From IMG/VR virus record IMGVR_UViG_3300006920_005224, positions 1 to 20,972 of that record: a stretch of 20,972 bases of DNA; one strand, 5' to 3'. The notes beneath the pieces are model-generated. The model did no database searches. It had not been told where the DNA came from and saw only the letters and a program-made list of their open reading frames with translations. The stretch comes from a virus. Position 1 is the first letter of the stretch; each line of letters begins with the position of its first letter. The translations under genes and the position numbers were made by a program. Shown one piece after another: positions 7,222-13,269 of this stretch.

Positions 7222-7250
7222 TGTACATTTGATTTGAAATAATGTAGTAT
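7222..7250 (+). promoter_or_regulatory. Early-type sigma70 promoter, copy 1
   Basis: A TGTACA box (7222-7227) and a TAGTAT box (7245-7250) are 17 bases apart, and ATGGTTATA overlaps and follows the -10. The upstream block TGAAATTAAACGTGTACATT (7210-7229) is repeated exactly at 7928-7947 before the next promoter. The layout resembles the strong host-sigma70 early promoters of T4-like phages, which have a GTTTAC-like -35 and an AT-rich upstream element. It would drive the small genes starting at 7276. Confidence 0.7.
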
Positions 7251-7275
7251 GGTTATATCAAATAGGAGATATACC

Positions 7276-7458
7276 ATGAACGGTTTTGATGTACAATCAG
7301 CAACAGAAGTTTCCAAGCAGTTTTCCAGCCTCGCGCGCCGCGCAGAACGCTTTGGTTATTCACGTGTAGAGATCTTGGAAGAGCTTTTGTTTCTTTCTAA
7401 TAACTATCAGAACGTAGCTAATCGTATTGATGCCGCAATGAGCAAGGAAATTGTGTAA
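7276..7458 (+). CDS. Small early-type protein, unknown
   Basis: The 60-aa product starts at the ATG at 7276, with AGGAGAT 7-8 bases upstream. This start is chosen over the upstream ATG at 7249, which lies within the promoter. It is mainly helical (VSKQFSSLARRAERFGYSR, then ILEELLFLSNNYQNVANRI). It is the first gene after early promoter copy 1, which fits a small early host-takeover or accessory protein, but no function is recognised. Its stop overlaps the next ATG as TAATG. Confidence 0.65.
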   Translation: MNGFDVQSATEVSKQFSSLARRAERFGYSRVEILEELLFLSNNYQNVANRIDAAMSKEIV

Positions 7459-7532
7459 TGAGCTTCTTTATTTTTATCGGAATCGTTTTCCTTATTATCT
7501 GCGGTGTAACTGCTATCGTGGAGAACGTATAA
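7458..7532 (+). CDS. 24-aa single-span membrane peptide
   Basis: This is a tiny frame whose product is almost entirely hydrophobic (MSFFIFIGIVFLIICGV, then TAIVENV), predicted to be one membrane helix. Both its start and its stop are joined to the neighbouring genes by one-base TAATG overlaps, an arrangement unlikely for a random frame and typical of translational coupling. No homologue is recognised. It could modulate a host membrane protein, but that is speculation. Confidence 0.55.
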   Translation: MSFFIFIGIVFLIICGVTAIVENV

Positions 7533-7687
7533 TGTCTAATTATGAAGTAACAGCATTCATCAGAAAAGATGGCGAATATAAGCTAATGGAATATGTTTGT
7601 GGTTTGTCTCACCGCCACGCCCGTGCGACCTTTCAACGTTGGTCCTCGAATACTAGTTATGCGATTATTAATATGAAAGCTATATAA
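7532..7687 (+). CDS. Small protein of unknown function, 51 aa
   Basis: Starting at the ATG at 7532 (TAATG coupling with the membrane peptide), the product is MSNYEVTAFIRKDGEYK followed by LMEYVCGLSHRHARATF and ending SSNTSYAIINMKAI. The pattern of short strands and one helix suggests a small alpha/beta fold. A longer frame opening at 7451 would overlap the two preceding genes and is not used. Function unknown. Confidence 0.6.
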   Translation: MSNYEVTAFIRKDGEYKLMEYVCGLSHRHARATFQRWSSNTSYAIINMKAI

Positions 7688-7915
7688 TTGTTTACGAACG
7701 AATTTGAATGGGATGCTACAGTAACCACTATCCTTGATGAGACTGCTGAGCACGAGGATGTACAAGTCTACATCGAGGATAGTGGCGTGTTCATCCGACA
7801 GTTTAACGAGAACTCCAACAAGCATGATCTTATCGTGATGACCCATAGAATGTTCTATGAATTTCTAGCAGCTATGCGTACAGCTGAAGGCACATATAAA
7901 ACTTTTTTAAAATAA
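7688..7915 (+). CDS. Small acidic protein, TTG start
   Basis: The 75-aa frame begins with TTG directly after the previous stop (TAATTG). No ATG offers an alternative before residue 51, and the N-terminal residues FTNEFEWDATVTTILDE already look like folded protein, so the TTG start with coupling to the upstream gene is preferred. The body is acidic (ETAEHEDVQVYIEDSGVF) and the end is helical. Function unknown. Confidence 0.55.
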   Translation: MFTNEFEWDATVTTILDETAEHEDVQVYIEDSGVFIRQFNENSNKHDLIVMTHRMFYEFLAAMRTAEGTYKTFLK

Positions 7916-7939
7916 AATGAAAAAAAGTGAAATTAAACG

Positions 7940-7968
7940 TGTACATTCCCCTTAACTTGATTTAAGAT
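7940..7968 (+). promoter_or_regulatory. Early-type sigma70 promoter, copy 2
   Basis: TGTACA (7940-7945), a 17-base spacer and TAAGAT (7963-7968) are followed by ATGGTTATA as in copy 1. The preceding 20-base block (7928-7947) is identical to copy 1, whereas the spacers differ completely, which argues for selection on promoter elements rather than a recent duplication. It would drive the gene at 8002. Confidence 0.7.
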
Positions 7969-8001
7969 GGTTATAGAAACAAAAACACGGAGACTTACAT
8001 T

Positions 8002-8265
8002 ATGAAAATCGCAACAACACAAGCTGATCGCATCGCTCTTATCAAAGAGATTGCAGAGCGCAAGAATAAAATGGCCAGCATCAAAGCCAAGTCCAAGATC
8101 GTTATGCGTAAGGCTTCTAAACCCGCTCGCACATTCATGGACACACCAGAAGATACTTCTAAGAACCCTAACTACTACACTGACTCTTCTAAGTACGCTC
8201 AGCAGTACTACGGTGAAACATTCCACGAAACAACACGCCACGATACAGACTGGGGCGACTACTAA
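8002..8265 (+). CDS. Basic small protein with tyrosine-rich tail, unknown
   Basis: The 87-aa product starts at an ATG preceded by CGGAG. Its N-terminal half is strongly basic and helical (residues 10-45, many Lys and Arg) and its C-terminal half is rich in Tyr, Thr and acidic residues (NPNYYTDSSKYAQQYYGE). It is the first gene after early promoter copy 2. The basic half could bind nucleic acid, but this is inferred from composition alone. Confidence 0.6.
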   Translation: MKIATTQADRIALIKEIAERKNKMASIKAKSKIVMRKASKPARTFMDTPEDTSKNPNYYTDSSKYAQQYYGETFHETTRHDTDWGDY

Positions 8266-8331
8266 ATGTCTTATGGCGTTGATACGCCATTTGTTATGAA
8301 CACATCTTTAGCATGGAGAACTACAATATGA
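8266..8331 (+). CDS. Possible 21-aa leader peptide
   Basis: A short frame, MSYGVDTPFVMNTSLAWRTTI, starts immediately after the previous stop (TAAATG) and ends at an ATGA overlap with the start of the next gene at 8328. GGGG about 10 bases upstream may serve as ribosome site. It contains a perfect inverted repeat (8273-8290). It could be a coupled micro-gene or leader, but its length gives little support. Confidence 0.25.
   Translation: MSYGVDTPFVMNTSLAWRTTI
8273..8290. repeat. Perfect inverted repeat, 7-bp stem, 4-base loop
   Basis: ATGGCGT, loop TGAT, ACGCCAT. It lies between the 8002 and 8328 genes and is followed only by TTTG, so a classic terminator is not well supported. An attenuator or RNA-stability hairpin is possible. 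Confidence 0.4.
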
Positions 8332-8699
8332 AGAACTTGAATTCAGAAAAGGAACTGGAAGCTATGACACAAGAGACTTTGAGCACAAAGACTACAGCAG
8401 AATTGGAATTGCTTGGGCTGGCAGAATTGGAATTGCTTGAGAAAGATATTCGTAAACAAATTCGAACCAAGATGATTGAAGATCTACAGACTGGAACAAA
8501 GGTAGTGACATTCACAAAAGTGAATGGTGAACAGCGTGTGATGACATCCACATTGGATCAGAATCTTATTCCACAAGATAACCAAGAAAGTGTAGCAAAG
8601 TCGCCTAAACCGGTAAACGAAGAAGTGCTTCCTGTTTGGGATGTTAATGCTGAAGGTTGGCGTTCATTCCGTATCGATAGTGTGGTTTCATTTGAATAA
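8328..8699 (+). CDS. DUF2693 / WYL_2 SH3-like barrel protein
   Basis: The ATG at 8328 (GGAG upstream, ATGA overlap with the possible leader) gives 123 aa; an ATG at 8313 would add five residues. The C-terminal part carries KVVTFTKVNGEQRVMTSTL, then NLIPQD, then WDVNAEGWRSFRIDSV, which is the pattern I know from the DUF2693 / WYL_2 family of small Sm-like or SH3-type barrels common in T4-like phages. The function is unknown, possibly nucleic-acid or ligand binding. The N-terminal helix contains an imperfect 24-base tandem duplication (8397-8440) encoding AELELL twice. Confidence 0.65.
   Translation: MKNLNSEKELEAMTQETLSTKTTAELELLGLAELELLEKDIRKQIRTKMIEDLQTGTKVVTFTKVNGEQRVMTSTLDQNLIPQDNQESVAKSPKPVNEEVLPVWDVNAEGWRSFRIDSVVSFE
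8397..8440 (+). repeat. In-frame 24-base tandem duplication (second copy 20 bases)
   Basis: GCAGAATTGGAATTGCTTG occurs at 8397 and again at 8421, one period of 24 bases, encoding AELELLGL followed by AELELLEK. It extends the predicted N-terminal helix of the WYL_2-like protein without breaking the frame. Confidence 0.8.
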
Positions 8700-8710
8700 A
8701 CTAGTTAAAG

Positions 8711-8718
8711 TATAAATA
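8711..8718 (+). promoter_or_regulatory. T4-type late promoter TATAAATA
   Basis: An exact TATAAATA is followed by G, 24 bases before the ATG at 8742, with AGGAG in between. In T4-like phages this box alone defines late promoters recognised by the gp55 sigma factor with gp33; gp33 is encoded in this window. Expected RNA start is near 8724. Confidence 0.75.
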
Positions 8719-8741
8719 GTTTAAACAATAAGGAGATCGCT

Positions 8742-8954
8742 ATGTACATTGACCCTATGGTGCTTAACTGGATCCTTATCGGAGTTGCTTCTGGCTGCTC
8801 CGCTATGATCGGATATCATTTCGGTAAAAGATCTAATGAAGACACTATTGCCGACACTATCACATTCTTGGCAAAAGAGGGATTCGTCAAATCTTACGAG
8901 AATGAAGACGGTGAGCTAGAGCTCGTCAAATTAAATGACGATCTTCCCAAATAA
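8742..8954 (+). CDS. Small membrane protein, late-expressed, unknown
   Basis: The 70-aa product has one membrane helix (about residues 8-28, LNWILIGVASGCSAMIGYHFG) followed by KRS and an acidic soluble tail (DGELELVKLNDDLPK). The positive residues after the helix suggest the tail stays in the cytoplasm. AAGGAG lies before the ATG and a perfect late box lies upstream. From memory, similar small N-anchored proteins occur in T4-like marine phages, but no function is recognised. Confidence 0.65.
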   Translation: MYIDPMVLNWILIGVASGCSAMIGYHFGKRSNEDTIADTITFLAKEGFVKSYENEDGELELVKLNDDLPK

Positions 8955-8978
8955 ACTATATACTTCTCTAGCTATCTG

Positions 8979-8992
8979 TGATACAATGCAAT
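8979..8992 (+). promoter_or_regulatory. Extended -10 candidate before the 378-aa gene
   Basis: TGATACAAT (8979-8987) is an extended -10 match, and ATACAATGCAAT (8981-8992) recurs exactly at 10426-10437 before gp32. The base run 17 bases upstream (TATACT, 8959-8964) is a poor -35. The repeat may mark a shared middle-type promoter. Confidence 0.3.
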
Positions 8993-9011
8993 TACATTAT
9001 GGAGATTTAAC

Positions 9012-10148
9012 ATGGTAGCTCGTCAAAAGCCTACACGTAAAAAGGCATCATCACTTCCCCGCAAGGCCCGTACAGGGCTTGCGGCTGCTCCTACTAAAAA
9101 CTTCCATGCATTCCGAGAATACTTTCGAGTGGATCTTGAGCGTAAAGAAGTTGCAGGAGTTCTTCGAACATACATTCGCGATAACTATACAGGTGAAGAG
9201 CGTAAGCTACTTCTCTCTGGACCAGATCATGTGTATACGTCACACTATGGTCCAGCGTCTGGTATCCAGTGGAAAAATCTTGGCTATGACTGGCCAGAGA
9301 ATTACCATGGAGTAAAAGCTGCAGATAGCTACATCGAGAATGTTCGATACTGGGCAGAAAAGAAAGCTGCAGAGAAATCTGAAGAAGTCAAGACTGCACA
9401 GGTTGTACGTTCTCCTATGGATATTGTTAAGGAGCGTACGTCTGACTTTATTGGTGAGGTCGAAGATGTACTGGATCTTTTCTATAATGGGACATACATT
9501 GACGTAGAAAACTACTCGGTGTATAACGAAATGGTTAAGGCTGATCTGAACTCTTTTTCTGCTGCTAATGTACTAAAGTACTACCAACCGGTTCTTGCAG
9601 AGATCAATGAACTAGTATCAGATAAGACCGAAGATCTAGTCGAAGCTTACAGTCACTGGACTATTCCCAAGCGTAAAAAGTACCTTAAGCTTGTACAATC
9701 AATAGTGCATGATGCAGAGCGCTATGTGCTATCGAAGAAAGCTACACGTAAACCTTCGAAGCCTAAAGTTAAAACCGCAGACAAGCAAGTCTCTAAGCTC
9801 ATCTTTGCATCGGATTCTGCAGAGCACAAGATTACCTCTATCAATCCAACATCAATTGTCGGCGCAAATAGACTGTATACGTTTAACGTAAAATATCGTG
9901 TACTCACAGAGTATGTTACTGAGTCGCCAAAGGGCTTCGAGGTTCGTGGCAGTACAATCTATGGCATTGACCTCGAGCGCTCGCGAGCTGTACGCTTACG
10001 TAAGCCTGAAGAGCAGTTAAGCACGTTTCTTACTAAGACGCCAACTGCTATTAATAAGTTCTGGGCCATGCTCACCACCAAGACAATCACAGATGTGAAA
10101 GGTCGTATTAACAAGGATACAATACTATTGAGAGCACTAGATAAATGA
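9012..10148 (+). CDS. Conserved hypothetical phage protein, 378 aa
   Basis: I do not recognise the family. The protein begins with a very basic 30-residue tail (KPTRKKASSLPRKARTG), has a mixed helical middle with acidic runs (about 115-240), a second Lys-rich linker (about 238-256, KKATRKPSKPKVKTADK) and a C-terminal alpha/beta region. The basic tails suggest DNA or RNA contact. GGAG lies 7 bases before the start. Its stop overlaps the gp33 start as ATGA, and gp32 follows, so by location it belongs with replication or late-transcription functions. In T4 the helicase loader gp59 lies between gp33 and gp32, but I see no match to gp59 here. Confidence 0.7.
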   Translation: MVARQKPTRKKASSLPRKARTGLAAAPTKNFHAFREYFRVDLERKEVAGVLRTYIRDNYTGEERKLLLSGPDHVYTSHYGPASGIQWKNLGYDWPENYHGVKAADSYIENVRYWAEKKAAEKSEEVKTAQVVRSPMDIVKERTSDFIGEVEDVLDLFYNGTYIDVENYSVYNEMVKADLNSFSAANVLKYYQPVLAEINELVSDKTEDLVEAYSHWTIPKRKKYLKLVQSIVHDAERYVLSKKATRKPSKPKVKTADKQVSKLIFASDSAEHKITSINPTSIVGANRLYTFNVKYRVLTEYVTESPKGFEVRGSTIYGIDLERSRAVRLRKPEEQLSTFLTKTPTAINKFWAMLTTKTITDVKGRINKDTILLRALDK

Positions 10149-10372
10149 ACGATAAATTTCTAACTAAATCAGAATTCTCTAAACTTGTCGAAAAGGCAGT
10201 GCTTGAGAATAAACTTGGATATATGGATGCCGTACTAATGGTCTGTGACGACCACGGCATCGATCCAGAAGACGTGCGTAAGTTCGTTTCTGCGCCAATT
10301 CAAGAGAAGATCGAGGGTGAAGCTATGCGCTTGAATTTAATCCCACGTACCAACGAACTTTTCTTCGAATAA
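10145..10372 (+). CDS. 33: Late transcription coactivator gp33
   Basis: The 75-aa protein fits gp33 of T4-like phages, which bridges RNA polymerase, the gp55 sigma factor and the gp45 sliding clamp to activate late promoters. The typical core is present: LGYMDAVLMVCDDHGIDPEDV, then KFVSAPIQEKI, then EAMRLNLIP near the C-terminus. It is shorter than T4 gp33 (112 aa) but similar to forms seen in marine relatives. The gene overlaps its upstream neighbour by ATGA and precedes gp32, as 33 and 32 are neighbours in T4. The perfect TATAAATA boxes elsewhere in the window fit its presence. Confidence 0.8.
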   Translation: MNDKFLTKSEFSKLVEKAVLENKLGYMDAVLMVCDDHGIDPEDVRKFVSAPIQEKIEGEAMRLNLIPRTNELFFE

Positions 10373-10375
10373 TTG

Positions 10376-10408
10376 CATATATAACATGTACTCTGGTACA
10401 AATATATG
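10376..10408 (+). promoter_or_regulatory. Two-part hairpin in the gp32 leader
   Basis: Outer stem CATATAT (10376-10382) pairs with ATATATG (10402-10408). Inner stem TGTAC (10387-10391) pairs with GTACA (10396-10400) around loop TCTG, with a small internal loop between the stems. It lies between gp33 and gp32. It may protect the gp33 3' end or take part in autogenous control of gp32, as the T4 gp32 leader does through a pseudoknot; there is no T-run to make a terminator. Confidence 0.45.
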
Positions 10409-10425
10409 TTAATATACTTCAGTTA

Positions 10426-10437
10426 ATACAATGCAAT
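10426..10437 (+). promoter_or_regulatory. Repeated ATACAATGCAAT element before gp32
   Basis: The 12-base string is identical to 8981-8992. TACAAT could act as a -10 box, with RNA starting just before the gp32 ribosome site (AAGGAA). No good -35 is visible at 17 bases. Confidence 0.3.
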
Positions 10438-10450
10438 ACAAGGAAATATA

Positions 10451-11362
10451 ATGTCTTTTGCAAATCTTAAACGTAACCGTAACTCCATCGATAAACTCGT
10501 AGCTGCAGCAGAAGCTACTGGAGGCGGTGAAAAATCCTCCTACAAAGACGAACGCATGTGGAAGCCAACCATTGATAAGATGGGTAATGGCTATGCGGTA
10601 ATTCGTTTCCTACCAGCAACCGAAGATCAGGATCTCCCGTGGGTACGCTACTGGGATCATGGATTTAAGGGTCAGACGGGTAAATGGTACATCGAACGTT
10701 CTTTGACTTCAATCGGTCAGGATGATCCAGTAGGCGTGCTTAACAGCAAGCTCTGGAACATGAGTGACGATGATAAGTCTCCGACACGTAAACAAGCTCG
10801 AGATCAGAAGCGTCGTCTGCACCATGTAGCAAACGTACTTGTAGTATCTGATCCTGCCAATCCACAGAACGAAGGCAAGGTCTTCATGTATCAGTTTGGT
10901 AAGAAAATCTTCGATAAGATCATGGATGCTATGCAGCCACAGTACGCCGACGAGACTCCAATGAACCCATTCGATTTTTGGGAAGGCGCTGACTTTAAGA
11001 TTAAAATTCGTAAAGTAGAAGGTTGGGTGAACTATGATAAAAGCGAGTTTAGCTCTGCATCTGAACTATCTTCAGATGAGGCGTACCTCGAAGGCATCTA
11101 CAACACACTGCATCCTCTGAGCGAGTTTACAGATCCTAAGTTTTATAAGTCTTATGCTGATCTTGAGAAGAAGATGAATGACGTCCTTGCTCTTCAGTCT
11201 GAGATGCCTATGGCACAACAGTCTATGATGAATGCAGAATCACCTGCACCAGTCATGCGTGAGACACCACCTCAGACTATTGAAGAGATGGCAACTGCAT
11301 CTGACGATACTGAGGAAGAAGAGGATACCATGAGCTACTTTGCCAAGCTGGCAAACGGTTAA
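10451..11362 (+). CDS. 32: Single-stranded DNA-binding protein gp32
   Basis: The 303-aa protein aligns by eye with T4 gp32: basic N-terminus for self-association, then the core WKPTIDKMGNGYAVIRFLP, DHGFKGQTGKWYIE, HHVANVLVVSDP, NEGKVFMYQFGKKIFDKI, FWEGADFKIKI and NYDKSEF, and an acidic tail (SDDTEEEEDT) for partner proteins. It coats ssDNA in replication, recombination and repair. The T4 zinc ligands C77, C87 and C90 are replaced (YIERSLTSIGQDDPVGVL), only the His remains, and the protein has no cysteine at all, so the subdomain must fold without zinc. Its stop overlaps that of the convergent gene by 4 bases. Confidence 0.93.
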   Translation: MSFANLKRNRNSIDKLVAAAEATGGGEKSSYKDERMWKPTIDKMGNGYAVIRFLPATEDQDLPWVRYWDHGFKGQTGKWYIERSLTSIGQDDPVGVLNSKLWNMSDDDKSPTRKQARDQKRRLHHVANVLVVSDPANPQNEGKVFMYQFGKKIFDKIMDAMQPQYADETPMNPFDFWEGADFKIKIRKVEGWVNYDKSEFSSASELSSDEAYLEGIYNTLHPLSEFTDPKFYKSYADLEKKMNDVLALQSEMPMAQQSMMNAESPAPVMRETPPQTIEEMATASDDTEEEEDTMSYFAKLANG

Positions 11363-13269
11363 TCTAGTCCAGCAATAGCTCCACCCACATCATGTGGGTT
11401 GGGCGTGCTCCCAGCATCTATTCGAGTATTAGAAACATTAGTAGACGCGTCGGTGGTTGTCACTGGCGCGTTTACTGTTGCAGCAGCTCGTTGTTCGTAA
11501 GTTGCCATTATCTGCTCAAGTCTTGCTAGCTCCTCCATCATTACCTGAACTTGGGGCTGACTAGCGTAATATTCGCTCGCTTGACTACGCAACTGTGGAG
11601 AGCCTCTTCCGCGCGTGAGTTCTTTAGATCTTTTTTCCCACTCTTCGAATGTTATGTCGCCAGCCATCTCCTGCCGATCTAATTCTCTTTGAGCGTTAGA
11701 TGAAGCTTTACTATAATTAAATTCCCCGACCCCACTTGGACGCATTATCCCGGTTGAAACAATATAGTCAAATATTTCTTCTTTGTTTTTAAAGCCACCT
11801 AATAAAGACCCAGATTCTTGCTTGGCCGATAGCATCTTTTCATCTAATCCCAATGCTCTAAGCGCTTTTAAAGCTGACTCTGTGGCTAAATTTCCAGCCT
11901 TTGATCCCAGAGAAGATTCGCCAAACGATTCTTGGGCTACCTCTTCGTTGCTTTTGCCTGTAAACATTCGCAGGGCAGATTTGGCTGCATAGATCCCTAG
12001 ATCGGCCATGCCTACAATACCTTCGGCAGCACCACCAGCGCCGCCTGATAACTTTTCTAAATTGGTAGCTACCTGCCCCATCTCGGCTGTTTCAACGACC
12101 TGTTTCTTCGCGCCTTGGACAGCATCGCTAGCAACTAGAAGAGCACCAAGCGGTGCAGCCGCAAGTTTACTAACTGCTTTAGCACCACGGCGCGCTACGA
12201 CGAGGACCGGCTGTGGCCGCTTCAATGCTGCTAAGACCTCCTTGGGCGAGGCAAATGGCAGTTCGCCGCCAGGAGTTATTTTTCTGATGCTTATTCTACC
12301 GTCTTTGTGCTGGACTCTTTTGAATCCTGCGGTCTCAAGATCTGTATCCGAAAACTTAGATAACTCCGTCTGAGTAACGCTTTTAGAAGGGGCATCATCA
12401 CCAAGCGCACTAGATGGGGCTGATGGTCTAGCCGTTTGACCAGCTCCTCGAGGATCATACTCAGCATCTACTGCTATATACTGCGCTCTTTCAAGAGCCA
12501 GACGACTAGCCTTAGTACTTCTGGCTTTTTTTACTTCTGCAGCAGCGATCTCAGCGTTTTTAGCTCTTAAAGCACGTTCGTCAGCGAGAACTTTATCGCT
12601 AGCTGCACGATTGGCTAATTTTTTCTTTAACTCTTTTTCTTCGTATAGCTTGTCAGCCTCACGCATTTTAGCACGGGCTTCTTCCATCTTCTGTTGTCTT
12701 TCAAACCGCTTTGCTTCTTTCTTAGCCGCCAGTTCTTTTCTGTGAGCTGCAGCAGATTCGGCTCTTAAGCTGCGTTCTTCCACTTTAAGCCTATCTGATT
12801 CTGCGCGTGCATTTAATCTTTCAGCTTTTTGCTTTTTCTTTAATTCATCAGCCTCAATTAAAGAAAGACCCCGTTGGGTTTTGGCGCGCTTCGACATGAC
12901 GTCTGAAAGAGCCGTGGCTGCGCCGCTTAACAACTTTAATGCGCCTTTGGCAGTTGCCAGACCCGCACCGAGCAAAGTAAGGTCTTTTATCCCACTTAAT
13001 ATACCAGGAATATTACTTCCTTTAGATGCCTTAGAGGCAGAAGTAAAGGCGCCACCAGCAGCAGCGCCTTTACCCAATCCTTTTAAGAGTTTATTTCTTT
13101 CACGTTCCGCTTCTAGTCTATCGCCCCGACCGTTTTTTTCATTTTCAAGAAACTTTTTAAGATTCTTGTCCATGGACTGTAGAGATTTATTCCCAGTCTC
13201 TTGGTTCTCGATGATGATTTTATCATCTTCTTGAATTAGCCTTGCGACTTCCTGTAACGTGATAGCCAT
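11359..13269 (-). CDS. Probable tail tape measure protein (coiled-coil structural protein)
   Basis: The 636-aa protein has a short N-terminal helix, a Gly/Ala-rich hydrophobic stretch (about 88-125), a long charged coiled coil rich in Lys, Glu, Arg and Ala (about 135-265), a second Ala-rich hydrophobic stretch (about 358-385), and a polar Thr/Asn/Ala tail containing VNAPVTTTDASTN. This composition and the position directly after tube, gp26 and gp51-like genes suggest the tape measure, the counterpart of T4 gp29 (590 aa). At about 1.5 angstrom per residue, 636 residues span about 95 nm, near the T4 tail length. No strong sequence match to gp29 is visible, so the role is inferred from synteny and composition. 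The start overlaps the gp51-like stop as TAATG. Confidence 0.55.
   Translation of the reverse strand: MAITLQEVARLIQEDDKIIIENQETGNKSLQSMDKNLKKFLENEKNGRGDRLEAERERNKLLKGLGKGAAAGGAFTSASKASKGSNIPGILSGIKDLTLLGAGLATAKGALKLLSGAATALSDVMSKRAKTQRGLSLIEADELKKKQKAERLNARAESDRLKVEERSLRAESAAAHRKELAAKKEAKRFERQQKMEEARAKMREADKLYEEKELKKKLANRAASDKVLADERALRAKNAEIAAAEVKKARSTKASRLALERAQYIAVDAEYDPRGAGQTARPSAPSSALGDDAPSKSVTQTELSKFSDTDLETAGFKRVQHKDGRISIRKITPGGELPFASPKEVLAALKRPQPVLVVARRGAKAVSKLAAAPLGALLVASDAVQGAKKQVVETAEMGQVATNLEKLSGGAGGAAEGIVGMADLGIYAAKSALRMFTGKSNEEVAQESFGESSLGSKAGNLATESALKALRALGLDEKMLSAKQESGSLLGGFKNKEEIFDYIVSTGIMRPSGVGEFNYSKASSNAQRELDRQEMAGDITFEEWEKRSKELTRGRGSPQLRSQASEYYASQPQVQVMMEELARLEQIMATYEQRAAATVNAPVTTTDASTNVSNTRIDAGSTPNPHDVGGAIAGLD
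11383..11399. repeat. Inverted repeat near the convergent gene ends
   Basis: ACCCAC, loop ATCAT, GTGGGT lies inside the last codons of the - strand gene, about 20 bases beyond the gp32 stop. No T-run follows on either strand, so it is at best a weak bidirectional pause or RNA end-stabilising hairpin. Confidence 0.35.

Noticed and set aside
7933-8241. 102-codon - strand frame rich in Cys and Val
   Set aside because: It covers the early promoter and the opposite strand of a gene with good ribosome site; its composition is typical of an antisense shadow.
8273-8293. Rho-independent terminator after the 8002 gene
   Set aside because: The stem is perfect but only TTT follows and the next gene starts within 40 bases; evidence for termination is weak.
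11383-11399. Rho-independent terminator between gp32 and the convergent gene
   Set aside because: The stem is only 6 bp and no T-run follows on either strand; it is listed only as an inverted repeat.
11783-13234. Several open frames of 69-121 codons on the + strand inside the tape-measure candidate
   Set aside because: They are antisense shadows of a GC-richer, Ala/Lys-rich gene; their products have no ribosome sites and Ser/Pro/Ala-biased composition.
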